From Adlercreutzia equolifaciens (GTDB lineage: Bacteria; Actinomycetota; Coriobacteriia; Coriobacteriales; Eggerthellaceae), in contig NZ_JARFIK010000001.1 in the NCBI RefSeq assembly GCF_029076695.1, forward strand, positions 248,001-312,000: DNA of 64,000 nucleotides. The letters run 5' to 3'. How positions within the stretch are numbered: the first letter of the stretch is position 1; the number at the start of each line of letters is the position of its first letter. The notes under the pieces are model-generated. The model was not told the DNA's origin, made no database searches, and was given only the letters and a program-made list of their open reading frames with translations. Made by a program: the position numbers and the translations under genes. Below, piece by piece: positions 33,135 through 41,923 of the stretch.

Positions 33135-35382
33135 GGCAGCCTCCTTCCGGCGCCGACACAGGGAGTCCGTCGATGGGCCCCGTCGGATCATCGCTGTGCA
33201 CAATGCAGCGCGCTACGGCAACCCCGTCAGATCCGAGGCCCTCGGCCTGTCCCAGGGCCTCCCCCGGCGTTTCATCAGGCTCGCCGTTAATTTCCGTCTG
33301 CTGAAAATCGTTCATCTCGTCTTCCAGCACTCGGCCGTAAAGGGGCAGGTCAACAGGAGCCTCGTTCGGATTTGCGATGGCGTTGAAGGGGCACACCTGC
33401 ACGCACAGGCCGCAACCGTCGCACAGGCTGCCATCCACGAACGCCTGGCCGCGCTCGCGAGAAGCAGGCCCGCGCCGCGCCGCATCGAAGCCGATGCCCG
33501 GACACCCGATGGACGTGATGCACTTCTTGCAGCCCGTGCAGGTATCGGCGTCGATGGCCACCGGCGCTGCGGGCTTTTTCAGCTGAATGCAGGGCGCACG
33601 GAAGATGACTGCCGAAGGGCCCTCGAAATCGATGGCCCGACGAGCTGCTTCCGTGGCACCTTCCAGGGAGTGGGGATTCGCAAAGGTGATGCACTCGATG
33701 CCGAGCCCCTTCAGCACCTCTTCAATGACAATGGGTCGACGCTCCTCGCCCATCAGCGTCACGCCCGTGCCCGGATGAGGCTGGCTGCCGGTCATAGCCG
33801 TCGTGGCGTTGTCCAGAATGGCGAAGGTGACATCGTGGCCGTTGTACACCGCATTGGCCACGCCGGTCATACCGCTGGCGAAGAACGTGGAGTCGCCGAT
33901 GAAGGCCACTGCCTTCTTCCCCGGCTCGGCCACGGCAAAACCCTGGGCCATGGTGAGGCCGGCGCCCATGCACAGACAGGTGTCTACCGCATCGAGCGGC
34001 TGGGCATTGCCCAAGGTGTAGCATCCAATGTCGCCCGTCAGCACCGCGGGGCGCTTGCCCAGGGCGCGCTTGACCGCGTAGAAGCTCCCGCGGTGAGGGC
34101 AGCCGGCACACAAAACTGGCGGCCGCACCGGAAGCGGCCCATCATAGGCAAGGCCGTTGCCGCCCGCAATGGCGCGATCAACCAGGCCAGCCACCCCATC
34201 GGTACCGCTGGTGCGGTCGAAGAAGCGCCCGAGGCGTCCGGCAATGTTCTCGGTGGAGTTCTCGCCACGGTCGTTGGCCGAGCCGGTCAACTTGCCCTGC
34301 ACCCGCAGGTTCAGACCGCGGGCACCGGCCAGCTTGAGCATCTCCTCTTCAAGGACGCTGTCCAGCTCCTCGAACACAATGACGTCGGTCAGCCCGGCAG
34401 CGAAGGCTGCGGCCGTTTCTGCGGGGAAGGGATACGGGGTGCCCACGGCCATGAAGCGGTAGCGGGGCACCGCCACGCCGGCCGCAGCGGCCGCGCGCTC
34501 GATGAGCCCCAGGGCCTCGCGGGCGTAGGCCACGGACACGCCACCAGCCACAATGCCAATGGTAGGGGCGCCGGAGGCGTCGTCCGCCCCAGCCGCCTGC
34601 GCGCTCCCTACCGCCGTCGCACTCGCAGCCGCAGCCGCCGCAGCGGCCTCCCTCGGCGCCGCGATTCCGCCGCCTTCAAACACCTGGTTGAACTGCGAGA
34701 ACGCCGGATCAAAGTCGAAATCCCATGCCATGCGGGCCAAACGGCGAACAATCTCGCCGTGGGCCTCGTAGGCACGCTTCGGAAAGATGACCCACTTCGG
34801 ATCCTTCTGGAAGCCGTCGGCGGGCAGCGGACGACCGTGGGTCTCCTCCTGCACCTCGAAGAAGGTGGAGGCATGGCAGATGCGCGTGGTAGGTCGCACG
34901 ATAACCGGCGTATCGTAGCGCTCGGACAGCTCGAAGGCGGCCTTCATCATGGCCACGCCCTGATCGGGCGAGCACGGGTCGAGCACCGGCACCTTCGCGA
35001 AGGAGCCGAAGCGGCGCGTGTCCTGCTCGGTCTGGGACGAAATGGGGCCGGGATCGTCAGCCACGAACAGCACGCACCCGCCGCGCACGCCCACATAGTT
35101 GAGCGACATCAGCGCGTCCGAGGCCACGTTCAGACCCACCTGCTTGCAAGTGTATAGCACACGCGCTCCGCAGTATGAAGCGCCGGCCAGCATTTCAAGG
35201 GCGGCCTTTTCGTTCGTGGACCATTCCACATGCACGTCCTGAGCGACGCCCTGCCCGTGCAGCTTCGCCACCGTTTCCACCACTTCTGAGGAGGGCGTGC
35301 CAGGATAGCCCGCCACTACGTTCACCCCAGCCTCCAGGGCCGCATGGGCGAACGCCTCGTTTCCCATTAAAAGTTGCTTCAT
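33127..35382 (-). CDS. iorA: Indolepyruvate:ferredoxin oxidoreductase, alpha subunit
   Basis: A 751-residue thiamine-diphosphate enzyme. Residues 1 to about 200 form the pyrimidine domain (GNEAFAHAALEAGVNVVAGYPGTPSSEV), the middle holds the transketolase C-like domain, and about 420-600 the TPP-binding domain (GDIGCYTLG, MGAGLTMAQGFA, GDSTFFASGMTG). Two ferredoxin-type [4Fe-4S] motifs follow (CTGCKKCITSIGCP and CDGCGLCVQVCP). An Ala-rich insert of about 30 residues lies near residue 240. The last 70 or so residues are an acidic, low-complexity extension ending CIVHSDDPTGPIDG, not expected for IorA. It is cotranscribed with iorB. Confidence 0.92.
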   Translation of the reverse strand: MKQLLMGNEAFAHAALEAGVNVVAGYPGTPSSEVVETVAKLHGQGVAQDVHVEWSTNEKAALEMLAGASYCGARVLYTCKQVGLNVASDALMSLNYVGVRGGCVLFVADDPGPISSQTEQDTRRFGSFAKVPVLDPCSPDQGVAMMKAAFELSERYDTPVIVRPTTRICHASTFFEVQEETHGRPLPADGFQKDPKWVIFPKRAYEAHGEIVRRLARMAWDFDFDPAFSQFNQVFEGGGIAAPREAAAAAAAASATAVGSAQAAGADDASGAPTIGIVAGGVSVAYAREALGLIERAAAAAGVAVPRYRFMAVGTPYPFPAETAAAFAAGLTDVIVFEELDSVLEEEMLKLAGARGLNLRVQGKLTGSANDRGENSTENIAGRLGRFFDRTSGTDGVAGLVDRAIAGGNGLAYDGPLPVRPPVLCAGCPHRGSFYAVKRALGKRPAVLTGDIGCYTLGNAQPLDAVDTCLCMGAGLTMAQGFAVAEPGKKAVAFIGDSTFFASGMTGVANAVYNGHDVTFAILDNATTAMTGSQPHPGTGVTLMGEERRPIVIEEVLKGLGIECITFANPHSLEGATEAARRAIDFEGPSAVIFRAPCIQLKKPAAPVAIDADTCTGCKKCITSIGCPGIGFDAARRGPASRERGQAFVDGSLCDGCGLCVQVCPFNAIANPNEAPVDLPLYGRVLEDEMNDFQQTEINGEPDETPGEALGQAEGLGSDGVAVARCIVHSDDPTGPIDGLPVSAPEGGCHD

Positions 35383-35503
35383 GCGATATCCGTTTCCCGC
35401 GTTGAACCAGGGTGGGTCAGAAGCCGTCCGACTGCTCCATCGGATCGAACGCCTGCCAGAACCCCGATAAGGGCGCCGTCACCTGCGCCCGTCGCCCTGC
35501 GCT

Positions 35504-35968
35504 TTAGGCCTCGGCCATGTCCTTCTTAAGGTCGGCCACCTTCTGCAACATGGCCTCGTCGTTGGTGCCCATCATCTGCACGGCCAGAATAGCCGCGTTC
35601 TTCGCGCCATTAATGGCCACGCAGGCCACGGGCACGCCGGAGGGCATCTGCACCATGGACAGCAGGGAGTCCAAGCCGCCCAGATCGCTGGTCTTCATGG
35701 GTACGGCAATAACCGGCAGCGGCGTAAAGGCCGCCACCACGCCGCCCAGGTGAGCCGCCTTGCCCGCGGCGGCGATGATCACTTTGATGCCGCGATCACG
35801 GGCCGTCTCGGCCCACTCGTGGACGACGGCCGGCTTGCGGTGGGCGCTGGCCACCTTTACTTCATAGGGAACCCCCAGGGCATCCAACTGCGCCATGCAC
35901 GGCTCCATGGCCGGCATGTCCGATTCCGATCCCATGATGATGCCCACGACGGGCGTTGCTTCCGCCAT
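35504..35968 (-). CDS. purE: N5-carboxyaminoimidazole ribonucleotide mutase
   Basis: A 154-residue class I PurE of normal length, converting N5-CAIR to CAIR in purine synthesis. It shows GIIMGSESDMPAMEP at the phosphate site, the SAHRKP motif with the catalytic His, and AAAGKAAHLGGVVAAFTPLPVIAVP. AAGGAGGATC precedes the ATG. It is 121 bases from the iorA start, facing the same way, with no other purine gene adjacent; the PurF-like gene is 32 kb away. Confidence 0.95.
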   Translation of the reverse strand: MAEATPVVGIIMGSESDMPAMEPCMAQLDALGVPYEVKVASAHRKPAVVHEWAETARDRGIKVIIAAAGKAAHLGGVVAAFTPLPVIAVPMKTSDLGGLDSLLSMVQMPSGVPVACVAINGAKNAAILAVQMMGTNDEAMLQKVADLKKDMAEA

Positions 35969-36251
35969 ACGATCCTCCTTGTCCGAACGCGCAGCTATCG
36001 CTGCGCGGCTGCTCTCTTTCCACCATTATAGCCGCCAGAGCACGGCAACCCTGGCAGCGGGGAGCCGATACGAGAAGATCAGGGATCAAAGGCGTTGCAA
36101 TTCGTTGACGAATGGGGTCGGTGAATGCCGCAATGGCGGTTGCTCACTAAAGTAGAGGCAGCGCATCATCAAAGCGCGCCGACGCATTGTGCTTTTGTCG
36201 AACGTCGGAACGCTCTTAAAGCGCAGGACAAACCAAGGAAAGGAGCTCACC

Positions 36252-36509
36252 ATGAGCCTGGAAATTCCCGACAGCCGCGAAGACGCCCGCATCGATCGCG
36301 AGCACGAGCACGAGATGCTGAAGCACCTGAAGGACCACGTGGGCGATGAGATGCGCGCTGCGAAAGACCGCGAAGAGCGCGCCAAGGACAAGGCCACCCA
36401 TGAGCTGAAGGACAAGATCGGCTACGAGGAAAAGGGCGAGCGCCGTCAGGAGGACATGACTGACGCCGCCTTGAAGGAGACGGCCAACACCATCCTGCGC
36501 GAGGAGTAG
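36252..36509 (+). CDS. Small highly charged protein of unknown function
   Basis: An 85-residue protein with an AAGGAAAGGAGC ribosome site before the ATG at 36252. It is almost entirely helical by composition: alternating Lys, Glu, Asp and Arg with a His-rich start (DREHEHEMLKHLKDH). There is no hydrophobic segment and no cysteine. It resembles no family I recognise; such proteins can act as stress or nucleoid-associated factors. It stands alone between purE and the tRNA gene, with no supported feature in 36510-36660. Confidence 0.7.
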   Translation: MSLEIPDSREDARIDREHEHEMLKHLKDHVGDEMRAAKDREERAKDKATHELKDKIGYEEKGERRQEDMTDAALKETANTILREE

Positions 36510-36666
36510 CTGAATCCCCTGACCGAGCGATGTCCGGCAGCTATCAACGGCGGTCCGCGGCTCGATGGCAGCAAACGCCCCCTCAACAGAGCATCTTTCT
36601 GCCCAGCATCGCCTCACTCCGTTCGGCATGCTTCGCAGAAAGTTTGCATCGGGACAAAATTACCCC

Positions 36667-36695
36667 TTGCGTCACCTCGCGGGGTCGGCTATGAT
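36667..36695 (+). promoter_or_regulatory. Promoter of the tRNA-Leu gene
   Basis: TTGCGT at 36667-36672 and TATGAT at 36690-36695 with a 17-base spacer; transcription would start around 36702, about 29 bases before the mature tRNA. Confidence 0.7.
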
Positions 36696-36730
36696 AGTCA
36701 ACGCTCTTTTGGCAATGCCAAAGTGCACCT

Positions 36731-36817
36731 GCGGGCGTGGCGGAATTGGCAGACGCGTACGGTTCAGGTCCGTATGGGGGCAACCCCATGGAGGTTCAAG
36801 TCCTCTCGCCCGCACCA
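36731..36817 (+). tRNA. tRNA-Leu (anticodon CAG)
   Basis: An 87-base tRNA with encoded CCA. GCGGGCG and CGCCCGC form the acceptor stem. The anticodon stem-loop is TACGG-TTCAGGT-CCGTA, giving anticodon CAG. The long variable arm (TGGGGGCAACCCCA) is the class II mark of tRNA-Leu. A GGTTCAAGTCC T-arm is present. Confidence 0.96.
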
Positions 36818-36830
36818 TTTAAGAAAGACC

Positions 36831-36866
36831 AGGCCAGACGGTATTTTCCGCCTGGCCTGATTTGTT
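36831..36866 (+). terminator. Terminator of the tRNA-Leu transcript
   Basis: AGGCCAG and CTGGCCT pair, extended by CGG/CCG after one mismatch, around a six-base loop; GATTTGTTTC follows on the plus strand. Confidence 0.75.
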
Positions 36867-36955
36867 TCTGCTACTCTGCGGCGCAAACAAAGTGCAAATG
36901 GGGATTTAACCAGAGCCGAAGCGTCCGCGCAAAAGCCAACCCCACCCAACAAAAA

Positions 36956-36989
36956 CAGGGTCCGCCTTCCCTCCCGAAAGCGGACCCTG
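36956..36989 (-). terminator. Terminator of the pspA transcript
   Basis: CAGGGTCCGC and GCGGACCCTG are perfect 10-bp arms with a 14-base loop. On the minus strand the stem is followed by TTTTTGTTGG. It lies 26 bases past the PspA stop. Confidence 0.8.
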
Positions 36990-37014
36990 CGGCTATGGAA
37001 ACGACTAGCACGAG

Positions 37015-37698
37015 CTAGTCGAGACCCATCTCTTTCTTCAGACGAGCCAGATCGTCATCGACCGCAGCAGTAACTCCGGCCTGCTCGTACTTCTTCTCCA
37101 GTTCCTCGGTGGGATCCTTCGGCTTCTCGGACAGCTCGGCCACGGCATTGGCGCGCTCGAGCATGTCGTCGGCCTTGGCCTCCATGCGATCGAAGGCGCT
37201 GCGCGCGCCCTCAGCGCGGTCGCCCGCGGAGGTCATCTCGTTCACCTTGGCCTGCGTCTTCGCTACCGCAGCCTTGGCCTTGATGGTGGCCTTGCGGGCA
37301 TTCAGCTCTTCGATGTCCTTGACCAGCTTGTCGTGCATCATGCGCATTTTATCGGCGTTGGCCTTGGCGCCTTCGTAGGCGATGGTCAGGCCCTCGGTGC
37401 GGCCGGCCAGCTCCTGCTTCTTCGCCAGGAACGTGCGGGCGTCGTCCTCGTTTCCGGCGGCCAGGGCCTTCTTTGCCAGATCCTCGTACTTGGCCATTTC
37501 GGCCATATTGTCGTCGACCAGCTTCTTCGTACGCTTTTCCTCGGCCATGACGCCCGCGGTGGCCTCGCGCACCTCGGCGAGGGACTCCGTCATCTCGCGC
37601 AGGTACTGATCGACCATCTTCTCCGGGTCTTCGGCCTTGTCCAACAGCTCGTTGATGTTCGCCTTTACGATGGAGGCGAAACGATCGAGAATACCCAT
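37015..37698 (-). CDS. pspA: PspA/IM30-family membrane-stress protein
   Basis: A 227-residue protein of standard PspA length. It is a long coiled coil beginning with MGILDRFASIVKANINELLD and containing the PEKMVDQYLREM and VREATAGVMAEEKR segments, with an acidic C-terminal section. PspA/IM30/Vipp1 proteins form ESCRT-III-like oligomers that protect the cytoplasmic membrane. The ATG at 37698 has a GGAG site; the frame upstream is spurious. It is transcribed just after the glycine-rich TPM-like membrane protein gene, a pairing known in other Gram-positive bacteria, and ends at a clear terminator. Confidence 0.9.
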   Translation of the reverse strand: MGILDRFASIVKANINELLDKAEDPEKMVDQYLREMTESLAEVREATAGVMAEEKRTKKLVDDNMAEMAKYEDLAKKALAAGNEDDARTFLAKKQELAGRTEGLTIAYEGAKANADKMRMMHDKLVKDIEELNARKATIKAKAAVAKTQAKVNEMTSAGDRAEGARSAFDRMEAKADDMLERANAVAELSEKPKDPTEELEKKYEQAGVTAAVDDDLARLKKEMGLD

Positions 37699-37832
37699 GG
37701 GGGTGCTCCTCTCTGGCCTGAGCGGCCTAGGTCGTGGCCCGAAGGGCCGGGGCAAACTTCGCACAAAGCGAAGGTGGTTCCAACAGGGGCGGCTTGTGCG
37801 CCGCGCTGTCTTGCAGCAGAGCGCCCAAACAT

Positions 37833-38996
37833 CTAGCGCTGAATGGGGTCGTCAGAAATGGGCTTCGACGAGGTTACCGGCGGAGCCGATGATGCTTCGG
37901 CGTATTTCTGCTCGAGATCCTTCAGCGAGGAATCCTCAAAGGTTTCCAACGGCGTGTTCAGGATTTGCTCCATGCGCTCGGCCTCGCGTTGCTTGGCCTG
38001 CTGACGACGACGCACCAGCACAAACACCACGATGGCGATGATTATGACAGCAACCGCCACCGCAACCACCGGCCATGGTGAAGGCGTAACCGTCATGATA
38101 CGGTCAGCCGTATCGGCGAAGGCATTGGAGAATATTTCCTCCTCTGACGGTGCGTCCTGGTATTGCACCCAGAGATAATCGGCCAGCACCTCAGCCGCCT
38201 CGTCATCCATAACCGTGCGCGCGCGACTGCCCGCCCAATAACCCGCGTTAAATCCACCCTGGTTGTTGTCGCAGAAGACAAGAAGGAAGTGGGCGTCGTC
38301 GCTGAACAGCTGGCTGTAAAGCTGCTGGGCCATATCGGTGAGTTCCGCCGTGGACGTCACGCTGCCGTTGGGCAGAATGTACACGTAAGGCCACACGCCC
38401 GTTTCCTCGTAGAAATGGCGCATGCCTTTCTGCAGAACGGCCGTGTTGTGAATCCAATCGCCGTCTTCATCGGTATAGTAGCCCGTTTCCTGGGCGGAAC
38501 CTGGCGCCAACGCCGTGCGCTCTACCGTCGAAGCCGCCACCGAATTCGTCGTACAGCCACCCCCGAAAAGCGCCATGCCGAGAAACACGACAAGGATAAA
38601 GGCGGCAACAATAATGAAGATCGTTCCGCAACCGCTGTTCGGCGATGTGCCCTGAGGAGATCCGGATTGGCCGCTGTTCCCAGGCCCGGGCTGCTGCGGC
38701 CCCTGAGGCATCTGGGGAGGAACACTGCCCCCGCCCTCCGATCCACCCGACCGGCTGGAACCCATAAGACCCCCGAGAAAGCCACCCCAGAAGCTGCTTC
38801 CGCCGAAGCCGCCGCCATAGTAGCCACCGGGATGGCCGCCGAAGCTTGGTCCGCTTGAGCGGCCTCCCCCGAAACTGGGCCCACCAGAGCGACCGCCCGA
38901 GCTGGGGCCGCGGGAGAACCCCCCGCCCCCGCCGAAGCCGCCGGAAAACCCTCCGCCGCCTCCGCCGAAGCTTCCGCCTCCGCCTGATCTACCCAT
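37833..38996 (-). CDS. Glycine-rich membrane protein with TPM-like domain
   Basis: A 387-residue protein. The first 120 or so residues are Gly/Ser/Phe repeats (GGGGSFGGGGGGFSGGFGGG and similar). One hydrophobic segment follows at about 130-150 (IFIIVAAFILVVFLGMALF), then an extracytoplasmic domain of about 150 residues resembling TPM (NGSVTSTAELTDMAQQLYSQ, FLLVFCDNNQG), and a second helix near 320-342 before a charged cytoplasmic tail. The low-complexity N-terminus probably mediates multimerisation. Position directly upstream of pspA suggests a partner in envelope stress. Phosphatase activity suggested for some TPM domains is not assured here. Confidence 0.75.
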   Translation of the reverse strand: MGRSGGGGSFGGGGGGFSGGFGGGGGFSRGPSSGGRSGGPSFGGGRSSGPSFGGHPGGYYGGGFGGSSFWGGFLGGLMGSSRSGGSEGGGSVPPQMPQGPQQPGPGNSGQSGSPQGTSPNSGCGTIFIIVAAFILVVFLGMALFGGGCTTNSVAASTVERTALAPGSAQETGYYTDEDGDWIHNTAVLQKGMRHFYEETGVWPYVYILPNGSVTSTAELTDMAQQLYSQLFSDDAHFLLVFCDNNQGGFNAGYWAGSRARTVMDDEAAEVLADYLWVQYQDAPSEEEIFSNAFADTADRIMTVTPSPWPVVAVAVAVIIIAIVVFVLVRRRQQAKQREAERMEQILNTPLETFEDSSLKDLEQKYAEASSAPPVTSSKPISDDPIQR

Positions 38997-39049
38997 CGTT
39001 CCTTCTTTCCGTCTTGTTTAAACTCGTAGGTTCGCCTAAGGAAGTCAGC

Positions 39050-39079
39050 GAGGTGGCGGCAGATGCCTGCCGCCACCTC
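39050..39079. terminator. 12-bp hairpin between uspA and the TPM-like gene
   Basis: GAGGTGGCGGCA and TGCCGCCACCTC are exact arms around GATGCC, 43 bases past the UspA stop on the minus strand. No T-run follows on either side; it may be a Rho-independent-like or processing structure. Confidence 0.5.
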
Positions 39080-39122
39080 AGCGTCGGCGCTTCCGCGCAT
39101 CCCGAAGGACAAGCAGAACAGC

Positions 39123-39593
39123 TTATTTCACAATGAGGACGGGCACGCTGGTCTTGTGAAGCACCGAGTAGCACACGCTGCCCAGCATGCCGCGCACAGC
39201 CCCCAGGCCGCGATGGCCCATGACGATGCAGTCGTAGCCGCCCTCGTCGGCATAGGCCGTGATGGAATCGTGGGGCGAGCCGTTGACCACGGCAATTTCG
39301 ACACCAGCGGTATCGCCCACCAGCGGCGCAATGTCGGCAGCGATGGCATCGGTGTCGGCCTTCACGGCTTCGCTTTCCACCTCGGCGATGGCGTCCATGT
39401 CCAGAGAGTCGCCCAGCACCCCCGACATACGGGAGGCAATGCGGAAGGTTTCGGCGTTGAAGTCATGCCAATCGACCACCGAAAGCACGGTGATGGTGGC
39501 GTCCGGCACGCCCGCGGCCAGATCGAGAGCCGCCTGCAGGGCATTCTTCGCAGGGTCGGACTTGTCGTAGGGAACAAGAATCTTCTGATACAT
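39123..39593 (-). CDS. Universal stress protein (UspA family)
   Basis: A 156-residue UspA domain: ILVPYDKSDPAKNALQAALD at the start, and the ATP-binding loop GHRGLGAVRGMLGSVCYSVL near the C-terminus (GxRGxG...GS). Nucleotide-binding Usp proteins regulate stress survival and dormancy. The ATG at 39593 has a GGAAAGG site; nine further residues upstream are possible. It is transcribed alone. The 239-base gap 39594-39832 contains no gene; its left part includes an AT-rich stretch that probably holds the promoter. Confidence 0.9.
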   Translation of the reverse strand: MYQKILVPYDKSDPAKNALQAALDLAAGVPDATITVLSVVDWHDFNAETFRIASRMSGVLGDSLDMDAIAEVESEAVKADTDAIAADIAPLVGDTAGVEIAVVNGSPHDSITAYADEGGYDCIVMGHRGLGAVRGMLGSVCYSVLHKTSVPVLIVK

Positions 39594-39832
39594 GGCAACA
39601 CCTTTCCCCTGGTAGAGCAATTTAATTAGCTATTTGCTCATATATATGAAAGACGCATTCATTCTACCACCAGCCCTTTGAAAGGCCGCCAGCTGTAGAC
39701 GCCATGTTACGAGCCATCGCCCACCCCCGCGCTGCGGCTCCGCGCTTCAGCGGCTCGGCGCGGGGAGCCCTGAAGGATCGCGTTGCCTAGCCGCGCCCCA
39801 GGAGCGTGCGACCCGCCTGGCTCCCGTGACGC

Positions 39833-41485
39833 CTAGCGCGGCTCTTCGTTGTTCAGCAGGCGATGGCGCGAGGCCATGATGCGCACAATGGTGTACACCC
39901 CCAGCACGAAAGCCCCCAGATATCCCAGCACGCCCAGGAGCGGCACGCCCAAGAACTGCGGCTGCATGCCGGTAGTGCACAGAATAGAAGAGCCCAGGAA
40001 AAGCCCCGCCGACAGCAGCGCCAGCGAAAGGCGCCCCACCGAGGCGTACACCGTGGCCAGTACCCGCGATGACACGTCGACATTACCGTTGACCTTGATT
40101 TGCCCGCGATCGATCATCTCCAATGTGTTCGACAGCTGCGTGGGAAGTTTTGCCAGCGCCTCGGCCGACTCGGTACCCGCAATGGCCAGATCCACCATGC
40201 GCTGGGCAATGTTCTTCGGGCTGCCCTGCTGGGCAATGACGTGCTTGGACACAATTTCGATAACGCTGATCGAGGGCGCCACCTGGGCGATAACGCCCTC
40301 GATAGTAACGAAGCCGCGAGCCAACATGGTCACCGACGAGGTAACCACCATGTTCTGGCTGCGCAGCAGCTCCACCACCTCGGTGAGCACCATACCCACG
40401 TTGATGTCCTTCATTTCCGCCGTGCTGTATTCGGAAAGGAGTCGTGCCAGATCATCCAGCAGCGCGCCGTGGTCGACGGGCCCCACCACATGGACGAGTC
40501 CCGTCAGTGCCTGCATAAGTAAGTAGGCGCTGTTCGTGGCCACGGCAGTGAACACCTTGCCCACCAGCATGCGCTCCGAGGCCGTTAAGCTGCCCACCAT
40601 GCCCAGATCGATCCAGACCACTTCGCCGTCACGCACCAGAATATTGCCCGGATGCGGGTCGGCATGGAAGAAGCCGTTGTCGAGCACTTGGGTCACGTAG
40701 CTTTGGCACACGCGGCGCGCCAGGGCTTCCACGTCCACCCCCTGCTCCCGCAGCTTCGCCGTGTCGGAAATTTCAACGCCCTGCACGAACTCCATGACCA
40801 GCACTGAATCGGTGGAGTAGGCGGGATAGGGCACCGGCGAGGTGACCCCCTCTTCGGTTTCCATCTCTTTATGGAAGCGCACCAAGTTGTTCAGCTCGAT
40901 GGTGAAATTCACCTCGTTGGCCGTGGTGCGCTCGATTTCCTCCACGAAGCCTTCCAGGGAAAGCAGAATGTCGCGATGGCTGTTGCTGACCAGCTCGCCC
41001 GTGGCAATGAGGTGCTTCATGAGCATGATGTCCTCGGCCATGGACTCGGCCACCCCGGGCCGGCGCACCTTGACCGCCACCACCGTGCCATCGAGCAGCA
41101 CCGCCTTGTGCACCTGGGCAATGGAGGCGGCACCCAACGGATCGGGATCGATGGAGGCGAACACCGTATGCCATGAGGCCCCGTAGGCCTTGTCGATTTG
41201 CTCGACCACCGTGGCAAACGGCATGGGATCAGCATCGTCGCGCAGCTTCTCGAAGGCGTCGCAGTACTCTTTCGGCAGCAGATCGGAGCGGTTGGAGGCC
41301 AGCTGGCCAATTTTCACATAGGTGGGACCCAAAGCTTGCAGCACCTCCACGGCACGCTCGGGCGTTAAACCGGCCAGCACGTGGTACTGGTGCATGATGC
41401 GCAGAATCTCGTTCATGCGCTTATGGGACGTCTTGTCCTGTATGCTGATCTTCGCCAGCTTTACAAAGTCCTGAAATGTAGCCAT
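39833..41485 (-). CDS. ubiB: UbiB/ABC1-family atypical kinase
   Basis: A 550-residue protein. The KxGQ signature is in PTYVKIGQLASNRSDLLP. Kinase-like motifs are VAVKVRRPGV, GFFHADPHPGNILV and WIDLGMVGSL. Two C-terminal hydrophobic helices (about residues 490-540) anchor it in the membrane. UbiB/COQ8 proteins are ATPases required for isoprenoid quinone synthesis. As this organism appears to use menaquinone, a role in lipid or quinone handling is inferred. GGAGG precedes the ATG. It is a single-gene unit diverging from the FHA cluster. Confidence 0.88.
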   Translation of the reverse strand: MATFQDFVKLAKISIQDKTSHKRMNEILRIMHQYHVLAGLTPERAVEVLQALGPTYVKIGQLASNRSDLLPKEYCDAFEKLRDDADPMPFATVVEQIDKAYGASWHTVFASIDPDPLGAASIAQVHKAVLLDGTVVAVKVRRPGVAESMAEDIMLMKHLIATGELVSNSHRDILLSLEGFVEEIERTTANEVNFTIELNNLVRFHKEMETEEGVTSPVPYPAYSTDSVLVMEFVQGVEISDTAKLREQGVDVEALARRVCQSYVTQVLDNGFFHADPHPGNILVRDGEVVWIDLGMVGSLTASERMLVGKVFTAVATNSAYLLMQALTGLVHVVGPVDHGALLDDLARLLSEYSTAEMKDINVGMVLTEVVELLRSQNMVVTSSVTMLARGFVTIEGVIAQVAPSISVIEIVSKHVIAQQGSPKNIAQRMVDLAIAGTESAEALAKLPTQLSNTLEMIDRGQIKVNGNVDVSSRVLATVYASVGRLSLALLSAGLFLGSSILCTTGMQPQFLGVPLLGVLGYLGAFVLGVYTIVRIMASRHRLLNNEEPR

Positions 41486-41592
41486 GGGGCACCTCCTCGC
41501 GCACTCATGCTACCAAGGCATAAGCCGACCTCCACCCTTATCAATTGACCTGCTATCAACCCGTTTCCATCCTTACGCCGCTTACATTCCAA

Positions 41593-41711
41593 GATCGGGC
41601 AGTTTGGTTCCCACGCAGTCGGGAGGAGCAGAATGCGACCTGGGCTTTCTTGGACACTCGCTACCAAACCCTTCCATTTTGGCAGCCGGAAAGGAACCAA
41701 ACTGCCCGATC
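41593..41711. repeat. 119-bp element with 19-bp perfect terminal inverted repeats
   Basis: GATCGGGCAGTTTGGTTCC at 41593-41611 is exactly inverted at 41693-41711, enclosing 81 bases. A diverged relative is at 61957-62093 (shared GCGACCTGG, TACCAAA and GGAACCAAAC strings in the same order). Size and structure recall a miniature inverted-repeat element. It sits in the 438-base gap 41486-41923 upstream of the FHA cluster. Confidence 0.7.
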
Positions 41712-41837
41712 TCGGGACCTCCAGCAGGCCGAGCCAGCGGAGCGGCGCGTGCCCGGAGCGGGATGCCGGAAGCGTGCACGGGCGGCGGGGCGGCCCTGGC
41801 CCTGCCGCTGTGACGATTGCGTAAGGTTGGCGGCTTG

Positions 41838-41843
41838 TTGACA
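41838..41843 (+). promoter_or_regulatory. Consensus -35 box upstream of the FHA/PknB cluster
   Basis: TTGACA at 41838-41843 lies 80 bases before the FhaA start. The downstream TTTATGGCAAAATATG stretch probably contains the -10, but two or three registers are possible. An AAGGAG site precedes the ATG at 41924. Confidence 0.45.
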
Positions 41844-41923
41844 GAAAGGCGCAGGGTTTATGGCAAAATATGCGGTTGTGCAACTGAACGCAGCTTAAAC
41901 ACGGTAGAAACAAGGAGAATCAC

